Positions 50,709 to 60,818 are shown, counted from the stretch's first letter. The stretch is 64,000 nucleotides of DNA from Rhodococcus opacus (GCF_012396235.1 NZ_JAAXPA010000023.1:62001-126000), one strand, 5' to 3'. The notes: a model not told the origin generated them from the sequence alone. Program-made: numbers and translations.

Positions 50709-50768
50709 ATGACGAGTTCGACCAAGACGGTCGTGGCCACGACCCTCGGGCGAGGGGAGCGGCGATGA
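50709..50768 (+). CDS. 19-aa mini-ORF coupled to the coupling-protein gene
   Basis: ATG 50709 has GGAGGAG 5 bases before it and encodes MTSSTKTVVATTLGRGERR; its TGA overlaps the ATG of the VirD4-like gene (ATGA at 50765-50768). The coupling-protein gene itself also has GAGGGGAGCGG before it, within this mini-ORF. The mini-ORF may set its translation level. Confidence 0.4.
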   Translation: MTSSTKTVVATTLGRGERR

Positions 50769-52552
50769 GTGACCGTGGAGTCAAGGATCCAGTCAATTCG
50801 GCACGCGAGGTGTATCTGATCGCGGCAGTGGTGGCCATCGTCGGAGTGGTGGGCGGCGGGGTGATGTTGGCGCTGTGCCTAGGCACCGATCAGGAGGTGC
50901 CGTCGAACCCGGCCGTGGTCCTGATCGACCTGGTAAAGGGCCACCTGGAGTGGTCGACCACCGCAACGGTGATCATCACGGTGTACGCGGTGCTGGTGCT
51001 GGCGGCAGCATTCGTGATTTTGGTGCTGGTGGCCCGCAGCCGCGGCAAGCGCACCCGCGTCGACAACAAGGCCAAGCACATGGGCCGGTTGCGGGACGTG
51101 GGATCGCTGACCGACAAGCAGTGCCGTAAGGAGTCGGACCGGTTGGGCGTCGTCCTCGAAGAGGGTGCGGCGCCAGGGGTCCCAATCGGCAAGCACCTGT
51201 TGTCGGGGCAGAACCTGTACGCGAAGTACGAGGACATGCACGTCGACATCTGGGGTCCACGTTCGGGAAAGAGCAGCTCCCGGGTGATTCCGGCGATCCT
51301 CGAAGCGCCCGGCGCGGTGCTGACCACCTCGAACAAGCGGGACGTGGTCGATGCCACCCGCGACCCGCGTGAAGCCAAGGGCGGAAAGGTGTGGATCTTC
51401 GACCCGCAGAAAGTCGCTGACGGGGAGAACACCTGGTGGTGGGATCCGCTGTCGTGGGTGACCGACGAAGTCCGGGCCGCGGACCTTGCCGCGCATTTCG
51501 CGGCCGGCGACGACGGCCTGGATGCGAAGAAGGATTCCTTCTTCGACCCGGAGGGCCAGGACCTGCTCACCGCCCTGTTTCTGGCGGCCGCGTCCGCGAA
51601 GAAGCCGATCACCCAGGTGTACACGTGGGTCACCGACGAGACGAACGTCGAACCGGTCAACATTCTCCGCAAACACGGCTACGACCTGCACGCATCCGGT
51701 CTCAGTGGCCAATACAACGCTCCGGCGAAACAGCGCGGCGGTGTCTTCGGCACGGCCCGGAAGATGATCCGCTGCTTGAAGATGCAGTCCATCCGGCCGT
51801 GGGTGTCGACCGACGGCCAGCGAAACCGGGTACCGCATTTCGATCCGCGGGAGTTCGTCCGCTCGAACGACACCATCTACCTGCTCTCCCGCGAGGGCAA
51901 CGGATCCGCCGGACCGCTGGTGACTGCGCTGACCGTCGCGATCTGCGAGGCCGCCGAGGAACTGGCCACCCGGTCGAAAGGTGGGCGCCTGCCGGTGCCG
52001 CTGCTCGCCGCATTGGACGAAGCAGCCAACGTCGTCCGCTGGACTCAGCTCCCAAAGCTATACTCCCACTACGGATCTCGCGGAATCGTGATCATGGCCA
52101 TCCTGCAGAGCTACGCCCAGGGCACCGAAGTGTGGGGCAACAAGGGCATGGGAATGCTGCACTCGGCCGCCAACGTGAAGGTCTACGGCGGCGGCTGCGA
52201 AGTTGCCGTCGACGACAACTACCTCCGATCGCTGTCCACCGCGATCGGGGAGCACTGGGAATACAGCGGATCGGTCTCCTCCGGTCGCGGAGGCCGCTCC
52301 ACCTCACGCCAGCGCACGAAAATCACCACCTTCACCGAGTCCGAACTCGAAGAACTGCCCCGCGGCCGCGCGATCGTCCGCTCGTCCGGAAACCGGGCCA
52401 CCCTCGTCAAGACCGTGCCCTGGTGGGAAGGCCCCTACGCCGACCAGGTGCGGGCATCGATCGAACGCCACGATCCCGAAGCGAACACAACCCTCGCCGA
52501 AGCGGTGACCCTCACCGACGCCGCCGACCCGAAAGAGGTACAGCCGGTATGA
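50765..52552 (+). CDS. VirD4/TraG-type coupling protein
   Basis: A 595-residue ATPase. Two membrane helices at about 16-38 and 66-90, Walker A GPRSGKS at 164-170, Walker B LLAALDEA at 413-420, and the conserved IVIMAILQSYAQGTEVWG segment that follows in this family. It brings the relaxase-DNA complex to the channel and pumps DNA. The family name 'type IV secretory system conjugative DNA transfer protein' fits. The stop overlaps the next ATG. Confidence 0.9.
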   Translation: MSDRGVKDPVNSAREVYLIAAVVAIVGVVGGGVMLALCLGTDQEVPSNPAVVLIDLVKGHLEWSTTATVIITVYAVLVLAAAFVILVLVARSRGKRTRVDNKAKHMGRLRDVGSLTDKQCRKESDRLGVVLEEGAAPGVPIGKHLLSGQNLYAKYEDMHVDIWGPRSGKSSSRVIPAILEAPGAVLTTSNKRDVVDATRDPREAKGGKVWIFDPQKVADGENTWWWDPLSWVTDEVRAADLAAHFAAGDDGLDAKKDSFFDPEGQDLLTALFLAAASAKKPITQVYTWVTDETNVEPVNILRKHGYDLHASGLSGQYNAPAKQRGGVFGTARKMIRCLKMQSIRPWVSTDGQRNRVPHFDPREFVRSNDTIYLLSREGNGSAGPLVTALTVAICEAAEELATRSKGGRLPVPLLAALDEAANVVRWTQLPKLYSHYGSRGIVIMAILQSYAQGTEVWGNKGMGMLHSAANVKVYGGGCEVAVDDNYLRSLSTAIGEHWEYSGSVSSGRGGRSTSRQRTKITTFTESELEELPRGRAIVRSSGNRATLVKTVPWWEGPYADQVRASIERHDPEANTTLAEAVTLTDAADPKEVQPV

Positions 52553-53280
52553 CCAGCCTCGACGAGTTCGACCTGCCTGAACCGCCCGACGAGGACCTCG
52601 CCCCACCCGAGGATTCGTGGGCGCCGCCGCTCGATGGTCTCGTGTCCGCACCCGCACCGGCGGGTACCCCGGCCGACGGGAACGGTGCAGGCGATGCCCT
52701 CGCGCTGTCCGATGAGCTGAGCGCCCGGATCGGGAAGGTCACCGGGACGCTGCTGAGTACGCAGATCAAGGCGATCGCCGAAACCCAGCTCGCCGAGCTA
52801 CTCACCCCGGAGATCTATCAGCGGATCGAAGAGCTCTCCCGGCGTCGACTCGCCGCCGAGCTGGAGACGCAGCTGGTCGCCGAGGCGCAGGCAGCGGACG
52901 AGGCGGAAAACCCGCCGACCACCGTCTTCGGGTCGACCGAAGAGTTCGTCCGGGTACGTCTGGCCCCGGGTTACCGCCGTGACGTCGTCGACAACCGGGA
53001 AATTCGCTGGTGCCCGCAATGGTGGCGACACGAAGAAGCGATCTCCCGACTCGAAGCGCTCTGGCGCACATGGGAACACTTTCGCCGCGACCCCACCACC
53101 GGAATGAGCGTGTGGTGGCGCGACCACGCCGACCACCACATGTCAGTGCTGATGTCCTCGGACGGCCCGTTCAGCAAGTGCAGCGTTCAGCACGGCCACC
53201 ACACCGCGGACAACGCCATCGCGCCGCTGCCAACCGATCCGGCACCTGCCGGGATGTTCCCGGACACCCGGAACCTCTAA
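52549..53280 (+). CDS. DUF4913 protein
   Basis: A 243-residue soluble protein with an acidic N-terminus, a helical middle (QLAELLTPEIYQRIEELSRR) and the DUF4913 core (EEFVRVRLAPGYRRDVV, RWCPQWWRHEEAISRLEALW, MSVWWRDHADHHMSVLMSSD). It is typically encoded directly after the coupling protein in actinobacterial plasmids, so it may be a substrate adaptor. ATG overlaps the preceding stop. Confidence 0.7.
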   Translation: MTSLDEFDLPEPPDEDLAPPEDSWAPPLDGLVSAPAPAGTPADGNGAGDALALSDELSARIGKVTGTLLSTQIKAIAETQLAELLTPEIYQRIEELSRRRLAAELETQLVAEAQAADEAENPPTTVFGSTEEFVRVRLAPGYRRDVVDNREIRWCPQWWRHEEAISRLEALWRTWEHFRRDPTTGMSVWWRDHADHHMSVLMSSDGPFSKCSVQHGHHTADNAIAPLPTDPAPAGMFPDTRNL

Positions 53281-53302
53281 GCACCAGGGAAAAGGAAACC
53301 TC

Positions 53303-54838
53303 ATGGATATGCACCGCGACGACGGCATCTACACCGCCACCTGCAACTATTTCCGCAGCAACGGCATGCAAGGGCTGCCGCATGGCACCTCCACCACCCA
53401 GCACACCTCACGGGCCGCCGCGTTCGAAGCACTCAACCACGCACTCCACGCAGCACGGGCCGACCGCGCATCCCAGGTCGACGTGTCTCTCACCCGCGAC
53501 GACACCGCAGCGACCCAGGTGATCTTCGCGGCCGGCCCCCGACATATCGATGCCGTCCACCCTGAGCTCGACGAACAGCGGTCCGCATACTCCCGCGCAT
53601 GGGAGATCCTCACCACCCATGCCAACGAGATCCTCTCCGAACTCAGAAACCCGCACTCACCCGTCCACCAACCACTCTCACCCGAACTACACGACGTCGC
53701 CTGGGCAGCCCGAAACGTCTACGACGGCGACCACCTGGCCGTCGGGGGGCACGACGAACCGGTCGACGAACCGTTCGGATACGTACCCGCCACACCCGCC
53801 GACTACTACGTGCAGCAACACGAACGCTTCCAAGCCCATCTCGCAGGAGAACTCGACCGAGCCAAGGGCCGCGCCCGCGACGCCGGACACAGCGAAGCCC
53901 AAATCGAGGCCGCCACGCGCACAGACCCGGACCTGGATATGGAATCGCTCCGCCAGCACTCTGCGGCCCTACTCCACACCGTCCGCAACCTCGCCGAAGA
54001 TTCCACCCTCACATCTCAGCAACGGGCAGCTCTTTCCGCTGCCGTCGACCAGGCCGAGATCACCGTCACCCAGCTCAACATCCACAAAGGCGCCCTCAGT
54101 GAGGACGCCCGGGCCGCGGCCGTCACCGGAGTTGCGGCACACAACGGCATCGACACGGCCGTAACCCGTGACCTGCCCGGGGAATCGGAGATCACCCCGG
54201 ACCAGCAGTTCCGTCAGGATGTCGACACTCGTGCGGGCGAACTGATGCAGTTACTCCGGCAACTCCGAGACGATCGCGAAGTAGTGGTCCACGGTGATGT
54301 GATCGGCTCCGACTCGTATGACCTCCACAACAAGATCGAGCTCGAATACGGCAAGCTCGGTGAGTCGCTGGCCCAGGACGTGTTGAGGCGGACACCGATC
54401 GACGCTGCGTTCGAGGAACACGTGCACACGCGGGTCGAGTTCGAAATGCGCGCTGACAGGCTTCACGGCCAACTGTTCGAGTACGAGCAACTACATCGAA
54501 TGGTCTTCGACGGCCCTGGAGCCACGGAGCGGCGCGAACAGGCGATCAGGGAGGTCGCTTCGGAGATCGACGCGCACGGACAGTCAGCGCGTGAACTTCG
54601 GGTGTCCATCAACACCCTCGACACCAGTTCGAATGACGAGTTCTTCGCCGGCCACGTCCGCAATGCACTACGAGCCGATACTCGCGTGGCACAGCAAGCG
54701 AGCACCCCACCAGCGCACGTCCTCGACTTCCCCTACCCGCCCCGGGCCCCTGGCGCCGCATCAGCACAGACCTCGCTGAGCAACGACGACGCACGTAACC
54801 GGCCACCGCGGCTGCGCGACACCGACCTGGGGCGTTGA
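53303..54838 (+). CDS. Coiled-coil hypothetical protein of the transfer region
   Basis: A 511-residue soluble, helical, acidic protein (FQAHLAGELDRAKGRARDAG, ALSAAVDQAEITVTQLNIHK, LHGQLFEYEQLHRMVFDGPG). No family recognised. AAGGAAA precedes the ATG and it lies 22 bp after the DUF4913 gene. It could be a cytoplasmic partner of the coupling protein or a relaxosome organiser; this is inference. Confidence 0.6.
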   Translation: MDMHRDDGIYTATCNYFRSNGMQGLPHGTSTTQHTSRAAAFEALNHALHAARADRASQVDVSLTRDDTAATQVIFAAGPRHIDAVHPELDEQRSAYSRAWEILTTHANEILSELRNPHSPVHQPLSPELHDVAWAARNVYDGDHLAVGGHDEPVDEPFGYVPATPADYYVQQHERFQAHLAGELDRAKGRARDAGHSEAQIEAATRTDPDLDMESLRQHSAALLHTVRNLAEDSTLTSQQRAALSAAVDQAEITVTQLNIHKGALSEDARAAAVTGVAAHNGIDTAVTRDLPGESEITPDQQFRQDVDTRAGELMQLLRQLRDDREVVVHGDVIGSDSYDLHNKIELEYGKLGESLAQDVLRRTPIDAAFEEHVHTRVEFEMRADRLHGQLFEYEQLHRMVFDGPGATERREQAIREVASEIDAHGQSARELRVSINTLDTSSNDEFFAGHVRNALRADTRVAQQASTPPAHVLDFPYPPRAPGAASAQTSLSNDDARNRPPRLRDTDLGR

Positions 54839-54872
54839 CCCCGAATCCTCCGAACACCGTTAGGAGAACGAC

Positions 54873-55577
54873 ATGTCCGAAGGTCCCGAAGTCGACTCGG
54901 CAAACCACGAAGTCAACGCCATGATGCGGGTCGCACTGCAGCTGGCCTCTCGCATGGCCGAGAAGATAGCTCGAAACCGTGAGCGTGACCTCGAGCAGGC
55001 GCGCCGCGAATCGGCCGAACGTGCCCGCGAACTTGCACAACGGCTAGAGACCAGTCGCGCTGGCGCCGAGGCATACCTGCGTGCCTCGTTCGATGACCAA
55101 TGGTGGAACCGTGCACAGCCCGGCGAGATCGCCGACCAGTGGCAGCACGCACAAGCGTGGAAGGAACACTCCCAGGTCGCATCGGAAGCCGTCGAACGGA
55201 TCCGCACCGAAACCGCCAAACGGTATGGCATCGACGTGGACGCTCCGGGCGCGGACGAGAAGGTCGTCGACGCCCTGCTGCGCGATGCCGAGAACCGAAA
55301 AGCCCGCGCCGACGCCGAACTGCAGGCACCTGGCGGTGATTCGCTGCGCTCGGTGGCCGACCACGACTACGACTCCGCCGAAAGACGCGGAGAGGACGCC
55401 GACCAGATGAGAGCCGCCGGCATCGACGAAGAAGAAGTCGCCACCCGCATGCGCGCCGACCTCGACCAAGCCAGACACCCGGTCGAAGCGGTGGCCGGCA
55501 CGGGCAGCCATCCCAAGGCCCGCAAGGGTCGGGCCAGACGTGGTAAGTCTGCCGAGCGGACGATGACTGGCCGGTGA
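54873..55577 (+). CDS. Charged helical protein of the transfer region
   Basis: A 234-residue protein that is almost all charged helix (IARNRERDLEQARRESAERA, RELAQRLETSRAGAEAYLRA) with a basic C-terminal tail (KARKGRARRGKSAERT) suited to bind DNA. AGGAG precedes the ATG. Similar proteins occur near mobilisation genes of nocardioform plasmids. It may be the last gene of the T4SS transcript. Confidence 0.6.
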   Translation: MSEGPEVDSANHEVNAMMRVALQLASRMAEKIARNRERDLEQARRESAERARELAQRLETSRAGAEAYLRASFDDQWWNRAQPGEIADQWQHAQAWKEHSQVASEAVERIRTETAKRYGIDVDAPGADEKVVDALLRDAENRKARADAELQAPGGDSLRSVADHDYDSAERRGEDADQMRAAGIDEEEVATRMRADLDQARHPVEAVAGTGSHPKARKGRARRGKSAERTMTGR

Positions 55578-55611
55578 GCATGCAGCGGCCGGCTCAACAG
55601 AGGGAGGGGTA

Positions 55612-56424
55612 ATGACAGCACAGGACGAGGCGGTTCGAGACGCAATGCGCGGCGCGGTATCCGAGGCTCGCCGCCGTGCACGGCAGGCAACGGAGGTTGA
55701 CCACCAGGTGCGCGACAAGGCCGTAGGTGTGCTGGTCACTGGCGGGATGAGCGTGCGGAAGGCGCGACGTGCGGTCGGCATGACTCGCCGTGAGCGTGCG
55801 CACGCATCAGCACAGACGGCCGGGGCTGTGCTGCGTCGGTGGGCCGAGCGGACAGGCGACCGCGTCCGAGGGTACGACGTGAATTCGCCAATGGGGCCGG
55901 AAGACAGGCAGCATCTTCTGGCCGTGCACGGCGCGCTCGAAGAGATCTGGACCGTCGCGAGCGCAACCACCTCACCGTGGCACCGCGAGGATCTGCATTC
56001 GGATCTCGTCATCGCCCGCCATGGGTGCCCAGTGCCGGACGACCGCCGAGACCTGCGGCAGGACACCCCTGCCGCAGAGTTCACCAACGTTGTCACCGGC
56101 GAAAAGGTGCTGGTGTACTCGGTCGAGCGGTGGAACGGCGGACCAGACAAAGACGGGCGCGGCACGTACCGCATCCTCCGAATCGACCCATCCGGGAACC
56201 AGTTCCCGCAAAGCCCGACCGACTACGGGCTCGGCGAGAACGCTGACCGCTTCGGTGGTGGATGGTCCCCGCCGGCGCCGGGGGACCACTCCGTCTTCGA
56301 GGCACTCGTCGATGCCATTCAGACAAAGCTCGGCATTGTGCCCGACGCCCTCGATGCAACTCCGGCGTCGGAGCTGCGTGAAGTTCGTCGACGTCGATCG
56401 CTACCGGACCTGCGGCGTCCGTAG
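55612..56424 (+). CDS. Hypothetical protein with N-terminal HTH-like segment
   Basis: A 270-residue protein. The first 70 residues are basic and helical with VLVTGGMSVRKARRAVGMTR that could be an HTH; the rest (AVHGALEEIWTVASATTSPW, KDGRGTYRILRIDPSGNQFP) is unassigned. GAGGGAGGGG precedes the ATG. Confidence 0.55.
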   Translation: MTAQDEAVRDAMRGAVSEARRRARQATEVDHQVRDKAVGVLVTGGMSVRKARRAVGMTRRERAHASAQTAGAVLRRWAERTGDRVRGYDVNSPMGPEDRQHLLAVHGALEEIWTVASATTSPWHREDLHSDLVIARHGCPVPDDRRDLRQDTPAAEFTNVVTGEKVLVYSVERWNGGPDKDGRGTYRILRIDPSGNQFPQSPTDYGLGENADRFGGGWSPPAPGDHSVFEALVDAIQTKLGIVPDALDATPASELREVRRRRSLPDLRRP

Positions 56425-56634
56425 CCGCACGGCACGAGGTTCAGTCGATCGCCAGGTGCCAAGGGAACGTGCGCGCTGCAAGCCTGCCAGCGCGATCACC
56501 CCCGCAGCAGTTCCCGTCAGGCACATCTTCGTGACCGGGGCGAGAGCACCGGCGATCGACTGAACCCACCGCGAACCTTCCGCCACCCCCACCTGAGAGA
56601 GTGCGTCCGCATCCGAGCGATAGATACTGCTCAA

Positions 56635-57387
56635 ATGCCTGTCAAGAAAAAGACATCATGGTTTTTGGGTATCGCCAGCCTTTCCACCTTCCTGGGTGTG
56701 GTCGGTTTGGTGCTCCCTGATACTTCCAACTGGTTGAGCCAGACAGCCGTACCCTGGTTGGCAAATCCGCCACAGAAGCTGTCAATCATCCTCCTCGTCT
56801 TGGGACTCGTCATCGCCTATCTCGCCATCCGATGGCATGAGGAGCACACTTGGGCAGTTGCGCTCCGCGATGAGGGCAATCGTCGGCCGACCGCTGCAGC
56901 GCATGCAATCGTCGAAGCCGAACTCGCAGACCTCAAACTTCGTTCCCACCGCGACGACCAGACCTATCTCAATCGGATGATCAGCGACAGGGCGCGCTGG
57001 ACTTGGCTGGAGACCTTCCACGGATGGTTCTGGAAGAGAGACGATCTCATTGGATTGCGGGATCTGTGGCATAGCTACAAGGAGTGGGAATTCCGCGACC
57101 CAGAACTGGAGGCGGCGAGAAGTAGCTTTCTTGCTTCCATCGATACCTTCTTTCGACGAGCCACCGATGAGCGTGACGAGTTGGAAGCCCCCCAGTACGA
57201 CCCTGAGGGCGAGATAGAGCACTGGGAAGGCCGCATTCGCGCTGAAGGCGCGCGGCAGGGCGGAGTTACTGAATACGAGGCCGTGAAGGAGGAGCTCAGC
57301 GATCTCTCTGGCGATGTTCTGTCGAGCTGGCGTGATCTTCTTAAGGTTGCGCGGTCGCGACCTGGGCTGAGCGTCGAGACGGGATAA
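56635..57387 (+). CDS. Two-helix membrane protein (cargo, unknown)
   Basis: A 250-residue protein with two membrane helices (about 10-27 and 48-65) and a long charged cytoplasmic part (LNRMISDRARWTWLETFHGW, RDLWHSYKEWEFRDPELEA). Its GC is lower than in the T4SS genes. ATG 56635 lies 8 bases after a TAGATA box (56621-56626) and has no ribosome site, so the mRNA may be leaderless. Family unknown; with the next gene it looks like accessory cargo. Confidence 0.55.
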   Translation: MPVKKKTSWFLGIASLSTFLGVVGLVLPDTSNWLSQTAVPWLANPPQKLSIILLVLGLVIAYLAIRWHEEHTWAVALRDEGNRRPTAAAHAIVEAELADLKLRSHRDDQTYLNRMISDRARWTWLETFHGWFWKRDDLIGLRDLWHSYKEWEFRDPELEAARSSFLASIDTFFRRATDERDELEAPQYDPEGEIEHWEGRIRAEGARQGGVTEYEAVKEELSDLSGDVLSSWRDLLKVARSRPGLSVETG

Positions 57388-57470
57388 CGACAGACAGCTA
57401 CCGCCTGCGGCGCCCACACTCCCCACCCGCATAATTCCACCAAACAATAGGTACGGCGCGGGAGTTGCAG

Positions 57471-59057
57471 ATGAGTACGGCGGATAAGTCCAGCAAGGCG
57501 ATCATCGATCGTCTGCGCGGAGCGTACGCATTCGTGAGCAACCGAATCGTCTACCTCCTTGCAGCCGCCGCAGTCGCGTTCACACTCTGGTGGATCGTCG
57601 CCGAAGCTGCGACGCCTGACGGTGTCGATGTTCGGTGGAACTGGAGCACGTTGCAGTGGATCGGCTTCGTGATGGTGCTTGCATGCCCAGCCCTACTGGC
57701 GGTGTTGGCGGCCCCGAAACTTCGTCGGTGGTCTTCTACCCATATCAAGCCGGATGGCACGAACCTGTCGCTGAAATGGTTGGTTGCGATCGGCCTCATC
57801 GTCACGCTCGTCCTTGCCGCACTGCTGTTCTACTGGCAGGCCGAACTCCTCACTGCACCTGGAGAGTCTGCTTGGTCGTTGGAGAGCAGCGAGCTACTCG
57901 ATGTCTCCCGATCCACTGCCTTTGGTCTCGGCGCAATCGGAGCCATCGCCGCGCTACTCGTGGGATACCGAAGGCAGAAGTCAACCGAGGATGCTCACCA
58001 ACACGAAGTCACCACGACAGCGGCCAACCTGGACCTGGAGCGCAAGAAGCAGAAGGCCGAGCAGATTTCGAACCTGCACGACCGGTACGCCAAGGCTGTC
58101 GAGCAACTCGCGAGTGACAATCCCACGATCCGCCTCGGCGGCGTCTACGTACTATCCGCTCTGGCCAATGACTGGCTTGCGGTGCAGGACTACCGGCAGC
58201 AACAAGTCTGCGTGGACATGCTCTGCGCGTACCTGCGCAACATCCCCGAAGTCCGCGCCAGCGTCACTGAAGGCAATCGTGACAAGCAATTCTTGATCCT
58301 CCTCAAGAAGGATCAAGACGTCCGTAAAGCCGCACTAGAGTCGCTCAGCGAGATCAGGACCTTAGAAACCGAAGGCAGGGACAAATCCCCCGCGGGATTG
58401 GCCCAGGCGATGCAGGATCTCTATCGCACGCTTGCAAGATCCGGTCCTATCCCTAAGGCTCGGATCGATCTTCGCGGCATCACACTCCGCGGTCTCGACC
58501 TACGCCACGCCCGCCTCGCGTATCTGCCCCTGGCCCGAGTCGACTTGCGCAACGCCAATCTCGAAGACGCCGACTTGACCAAAACAAACCTTTCCCAAGC
58601 GAAGATGGACGGAGTAGTCCTGCGAAACGCGACACTGGACCGAACGGACCTGTCTGGCGCAACTCTTGAGGACGCCAATTTGACGAACGCCGTCATCATC
58701 AACCCCAGGCTCTTCGCCGCAACGATCACTACCGAGCAGCAGACGGGCTTCGGCAATCTCTATGGCGCGACTCTGATCGGAGTAAAGGTCACGGATGCGG
58801 TGAAGTTCGTGGCACACGGTTTCAACGTCGTGATGGATCCCGAAACGCGACAGAGTGCGTCCCTGTTCATGTCAGCGAAATCCAAGGATCTTGAGTTTCG
58901 GCCACTAGACAAGAACGCAACCGCGAAGTTCGACCGTCTGCTTCGCACGAAACACCTTTCGGTCAAAGTCACCTCCGGAGAACTGACCGTCACCACAGGC
59001 GTAAGAATCAACTTCTCAATCGAGGACAGCGAAAACTCTACGGAACAATCGGTCTGA
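57471..59057 (+). CDS. Membrane protein with pentapeptide repeats
   Basis: A 528-residue protein. Membrane helices lie at about 20-45, 58-80, 100-122 and 145-165, then a helical linker with YVLSALANDWLAVQDYRQQQ, then pentapeptide repeats (A[D/N]LxX) at about 325-410: LRGLDLRHARLAYLPLARVD, LRNANLEDADLTKTNLSQAK, LSGATLEDANLTNAV. Pentapeptide repeats form a right-handed beta-helix. The combination is widespread in actinobacteria without known role. GGGAG precedes ATG 57471. Confidence 0.75.
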   Translation: MSTADKSSKAIIDRLRGAYAFVSNRIVYLLAAAAVAFTLWWIVAEAATPDGVDVRWNWSTLQWIGFVMVLACPALLAVLAAPKLRRWSSTHIKPDGTNLSLKWLVAIGLIVTLVLAALLFYWQAELLTAPGESAWSLESSELLDVSRSTAFGLGAIGAIAALLVGYRRQKSTEDAHQHEVTTTAANLDLERKKQKAEQISNLHDRYAKAVEQLASDNPTIRLGGVYVLSALANDWLAVQDYRQQQVCVDMLCAYLRNIPEVRASVTEGNRDKQFLILLKKDQDVRKAALESLSEIRTLETEGRDKSPAGLAQAMQDLYRTLARSGPIPKARIDLRGITLRGLDLRHARLAYLPLARVDLRNANLEDADLTKTNLSQAKMDGVVLRNATLDRTDLSGATLEDANLTNAVIINPRLFAATITTEQQTGFGNLYGATLIGVKVTDAVKFVAHGFNVVMDPETRQSASLFMSAKSKDLEFRPLDKNATAKFDRLLRTKHLSVKVTSGELTVTTGVRINFSIEDSENSTEQSV

Positions 59058-59099
59058 CCAAGCGCAGCAATATTCGGTGAGTCAGCGGGCGCTGCACTC

Positions 59100-60818
59100 C
59101 TACTTTTCGTTGCCGTTGTTGCCGCGTGTGCGGTCGCGACTGGCGTGAGTGCGTGGGGACGGGTCGAGCGGCGCGGGAATCGGTGACCCGGAACGCCGCA
59201 CTGCCTCGGACGGTGGTGCGGCATTGTCGAGCGCGACGAGCCGCCGCAACTCTTCCTGCTCCGGTGTGAGTGTCAACGTCGCTGTGCGAGTCTGCTCCAC
59301 CGACACTTCGTCGCGCGCGGAAACTGGCGTCGACAGCCCTGGCTGGGAGGCGTGGATGGTGGCAAGCTCGTTCCGCACGGCGTACTCGATGTCGAGTGCC
59401 CGGTGCAACTCACCTGACGCGCGATGCGCATCCGCGATCGCCTCCATCGCTTTCATCAACTGCCGCAGCAACAGCATCGCGGACACGCTCTTCGAAAGAT
59501 GCCCACTGGTCTGCATCACGATCAGCGCGGCACCACCCGCAGACATCGCGCCATTCGGCGCCCGGTACGCCCGGTGCGCCGGAAGTTGCGCGGACCGAGC
59601 GAGCTGACGCGCCGCCGCGGCCAGGGGTCCAGGTGTCGGTTCGATCTTCGCGGACCACGCCGCGAACACCCCAGCGGTACGACCGGCGGCGCGTGCCCAC
59701 TGTGCCCGGTCCTCTAGCGGGATGGACCGCAGGTAGGCGTTCCACTTTCCGATGTCCGCAGTGGCCCGGTCGAGCAGCTTCGGGTCGAGTTCCTGACTCT
59801 CCCGTCCCGCCCGTACCGTCGGCAGGTCGCGGCGAGCCGCGTTCCACTCGGCGACTGCCGCCGACGACGCCTGCGGGCTGTCCTCCCACTCGCTGCGCAA
59901 CCGCGGCAAGGTCAGGTCCTTGGCGAGATGCCCTCCGCCGTAAAAGACCGGAGCGTGCCCAGCGGCGGGCCGAACAGCGACCTTGTAACCGACAACGACG
60001 TCGCTTCGCCCCGAAGCGAAACGGGGCCGCGCGACCAATCCCTGCCCGCGCAGCCGTCGCACGAACTCCGCCTCGGACTTCGACGCGGTCGCACACGCCC
60101 GGACGCGGCGTGCGAGAAGTTCGCGGTCCAACTCGGGCGCACCCTCACGTGCGGCACGATGCTTCTCGGCCCGGTGGTAACCGCGTTCGCCTGAGCTAGT
60201 TTCACGGGAGGAGATGACCGCGAGTCCGTGCTTGCGTTCCAGTTCGCCCGCGAGCTCACTCGCGCGCTTCTTCGACCGCCACAAGTCGACTTTCGTACCA
60301 TCCTCGCGCACCACGGACGCCGCGATGTGGATGTGGTCGTTGCCTTTGGTGGACACACCGTGCCGGACCGCGGCCCAGCGGGCGGGGGAGCGGCCGGAGG
60401 TCTCGGTGAACCCCATGCCGTCCATGAACTCCTGCGCGATCGCGCCCCACTTCTCGTCGGTGAGCTGTCCCTCGTCGACGTGCAGCGACAGCGAGCAGTG
60501 CCACACGTTCGCATCCCGCCACGGGTCGATCGGGTCCCGCACCTTCTTGCCGTGCGAGTCCCGCACATCCTCGCCATTGTCATTGCGGAGGTAATTCGGT
60601 TCGCGGACCTCGGTACCGAAAACCCGGCGCGGCTCATCGATCTGACGGGCAATCGCGATCGCGTCCTGGTGCGACAACTCGTTGTCGTCATGCCAGGCCA
60701 TGATCGCCGGATCTCCCGCCACCAGGTGCGGGTCAGTGTGCTCGTTCGACCGCCCGGGACCTTGCAGATACGACAGCAGGCCGGTCATCTTCTCACCGCT
60801 GGTGATCTTCACGATCAT
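59100..60818 (-). CDS. MobA-like relaxase
   Basis: A 572-residue relaxase. The N-terminal 250 residues have the family outline: IVKITSGEKMTGLLSYLQGP with Tyr17 as a possible nucleophile, WHCSLSLH at about 106-113, and GNDHIHIAASVVREDG with the metal-binding His162 and His164. The rest is a long helical region. It nicks oriT and is carried to the recipient on the DNA. Its ATG overlaps the mobC stop (ATGA). It converges with the pentapeptide gene, 42 bp away. Confidence 0.85.
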   Translation of the reverse strand: MIVKITSGEKMTGLLSYLQGPGRSNEHTDPHLVAGDPAIMAWHDDNELSHQDAIAIARQIDEPRRVFGTEVREPNYLRNDNGEDVRDSHGKKVRDPIDPWRDANVWHCSLSLHVDEGQLTDEKWGAIAQEFMDGMGFTETSGRSPARWAAVRHGVSTKGNDHIHIAASVVREDGTKVDLWRSKKRASELAGELERKHGLAVISSRETSSGERGYHRAEKHRAAREGAPELDRELLARRVRACATASKSEAEFVRRLRGQGLVARPRFASGRSDVVVGYKVAVRPAAGHAPVFYGGGHLAKDLTLPRLRSEWEDSPQASSAAVAEWNAARRDLPTVRAGRESQELDPKLLDRATADIGKWNAYLRSIPLEDRAQWARAAGRTAGVFAAWSAKIEPTPGPLAAAARQLARSAQLPAHRAYRAPNGAMSAGGAALIVMQTSGHLSKSVSAMLLLRQLMKAMEAIADAHRASGELHRALDIEYAVRNELATIHASQPGLSTPVSARDEVSVEQTRTATLTLTPEQEELRRLVALDNAAPPSEAVRRSGSPIPAPLDPSPRTHASRDRTRGNNGNEK

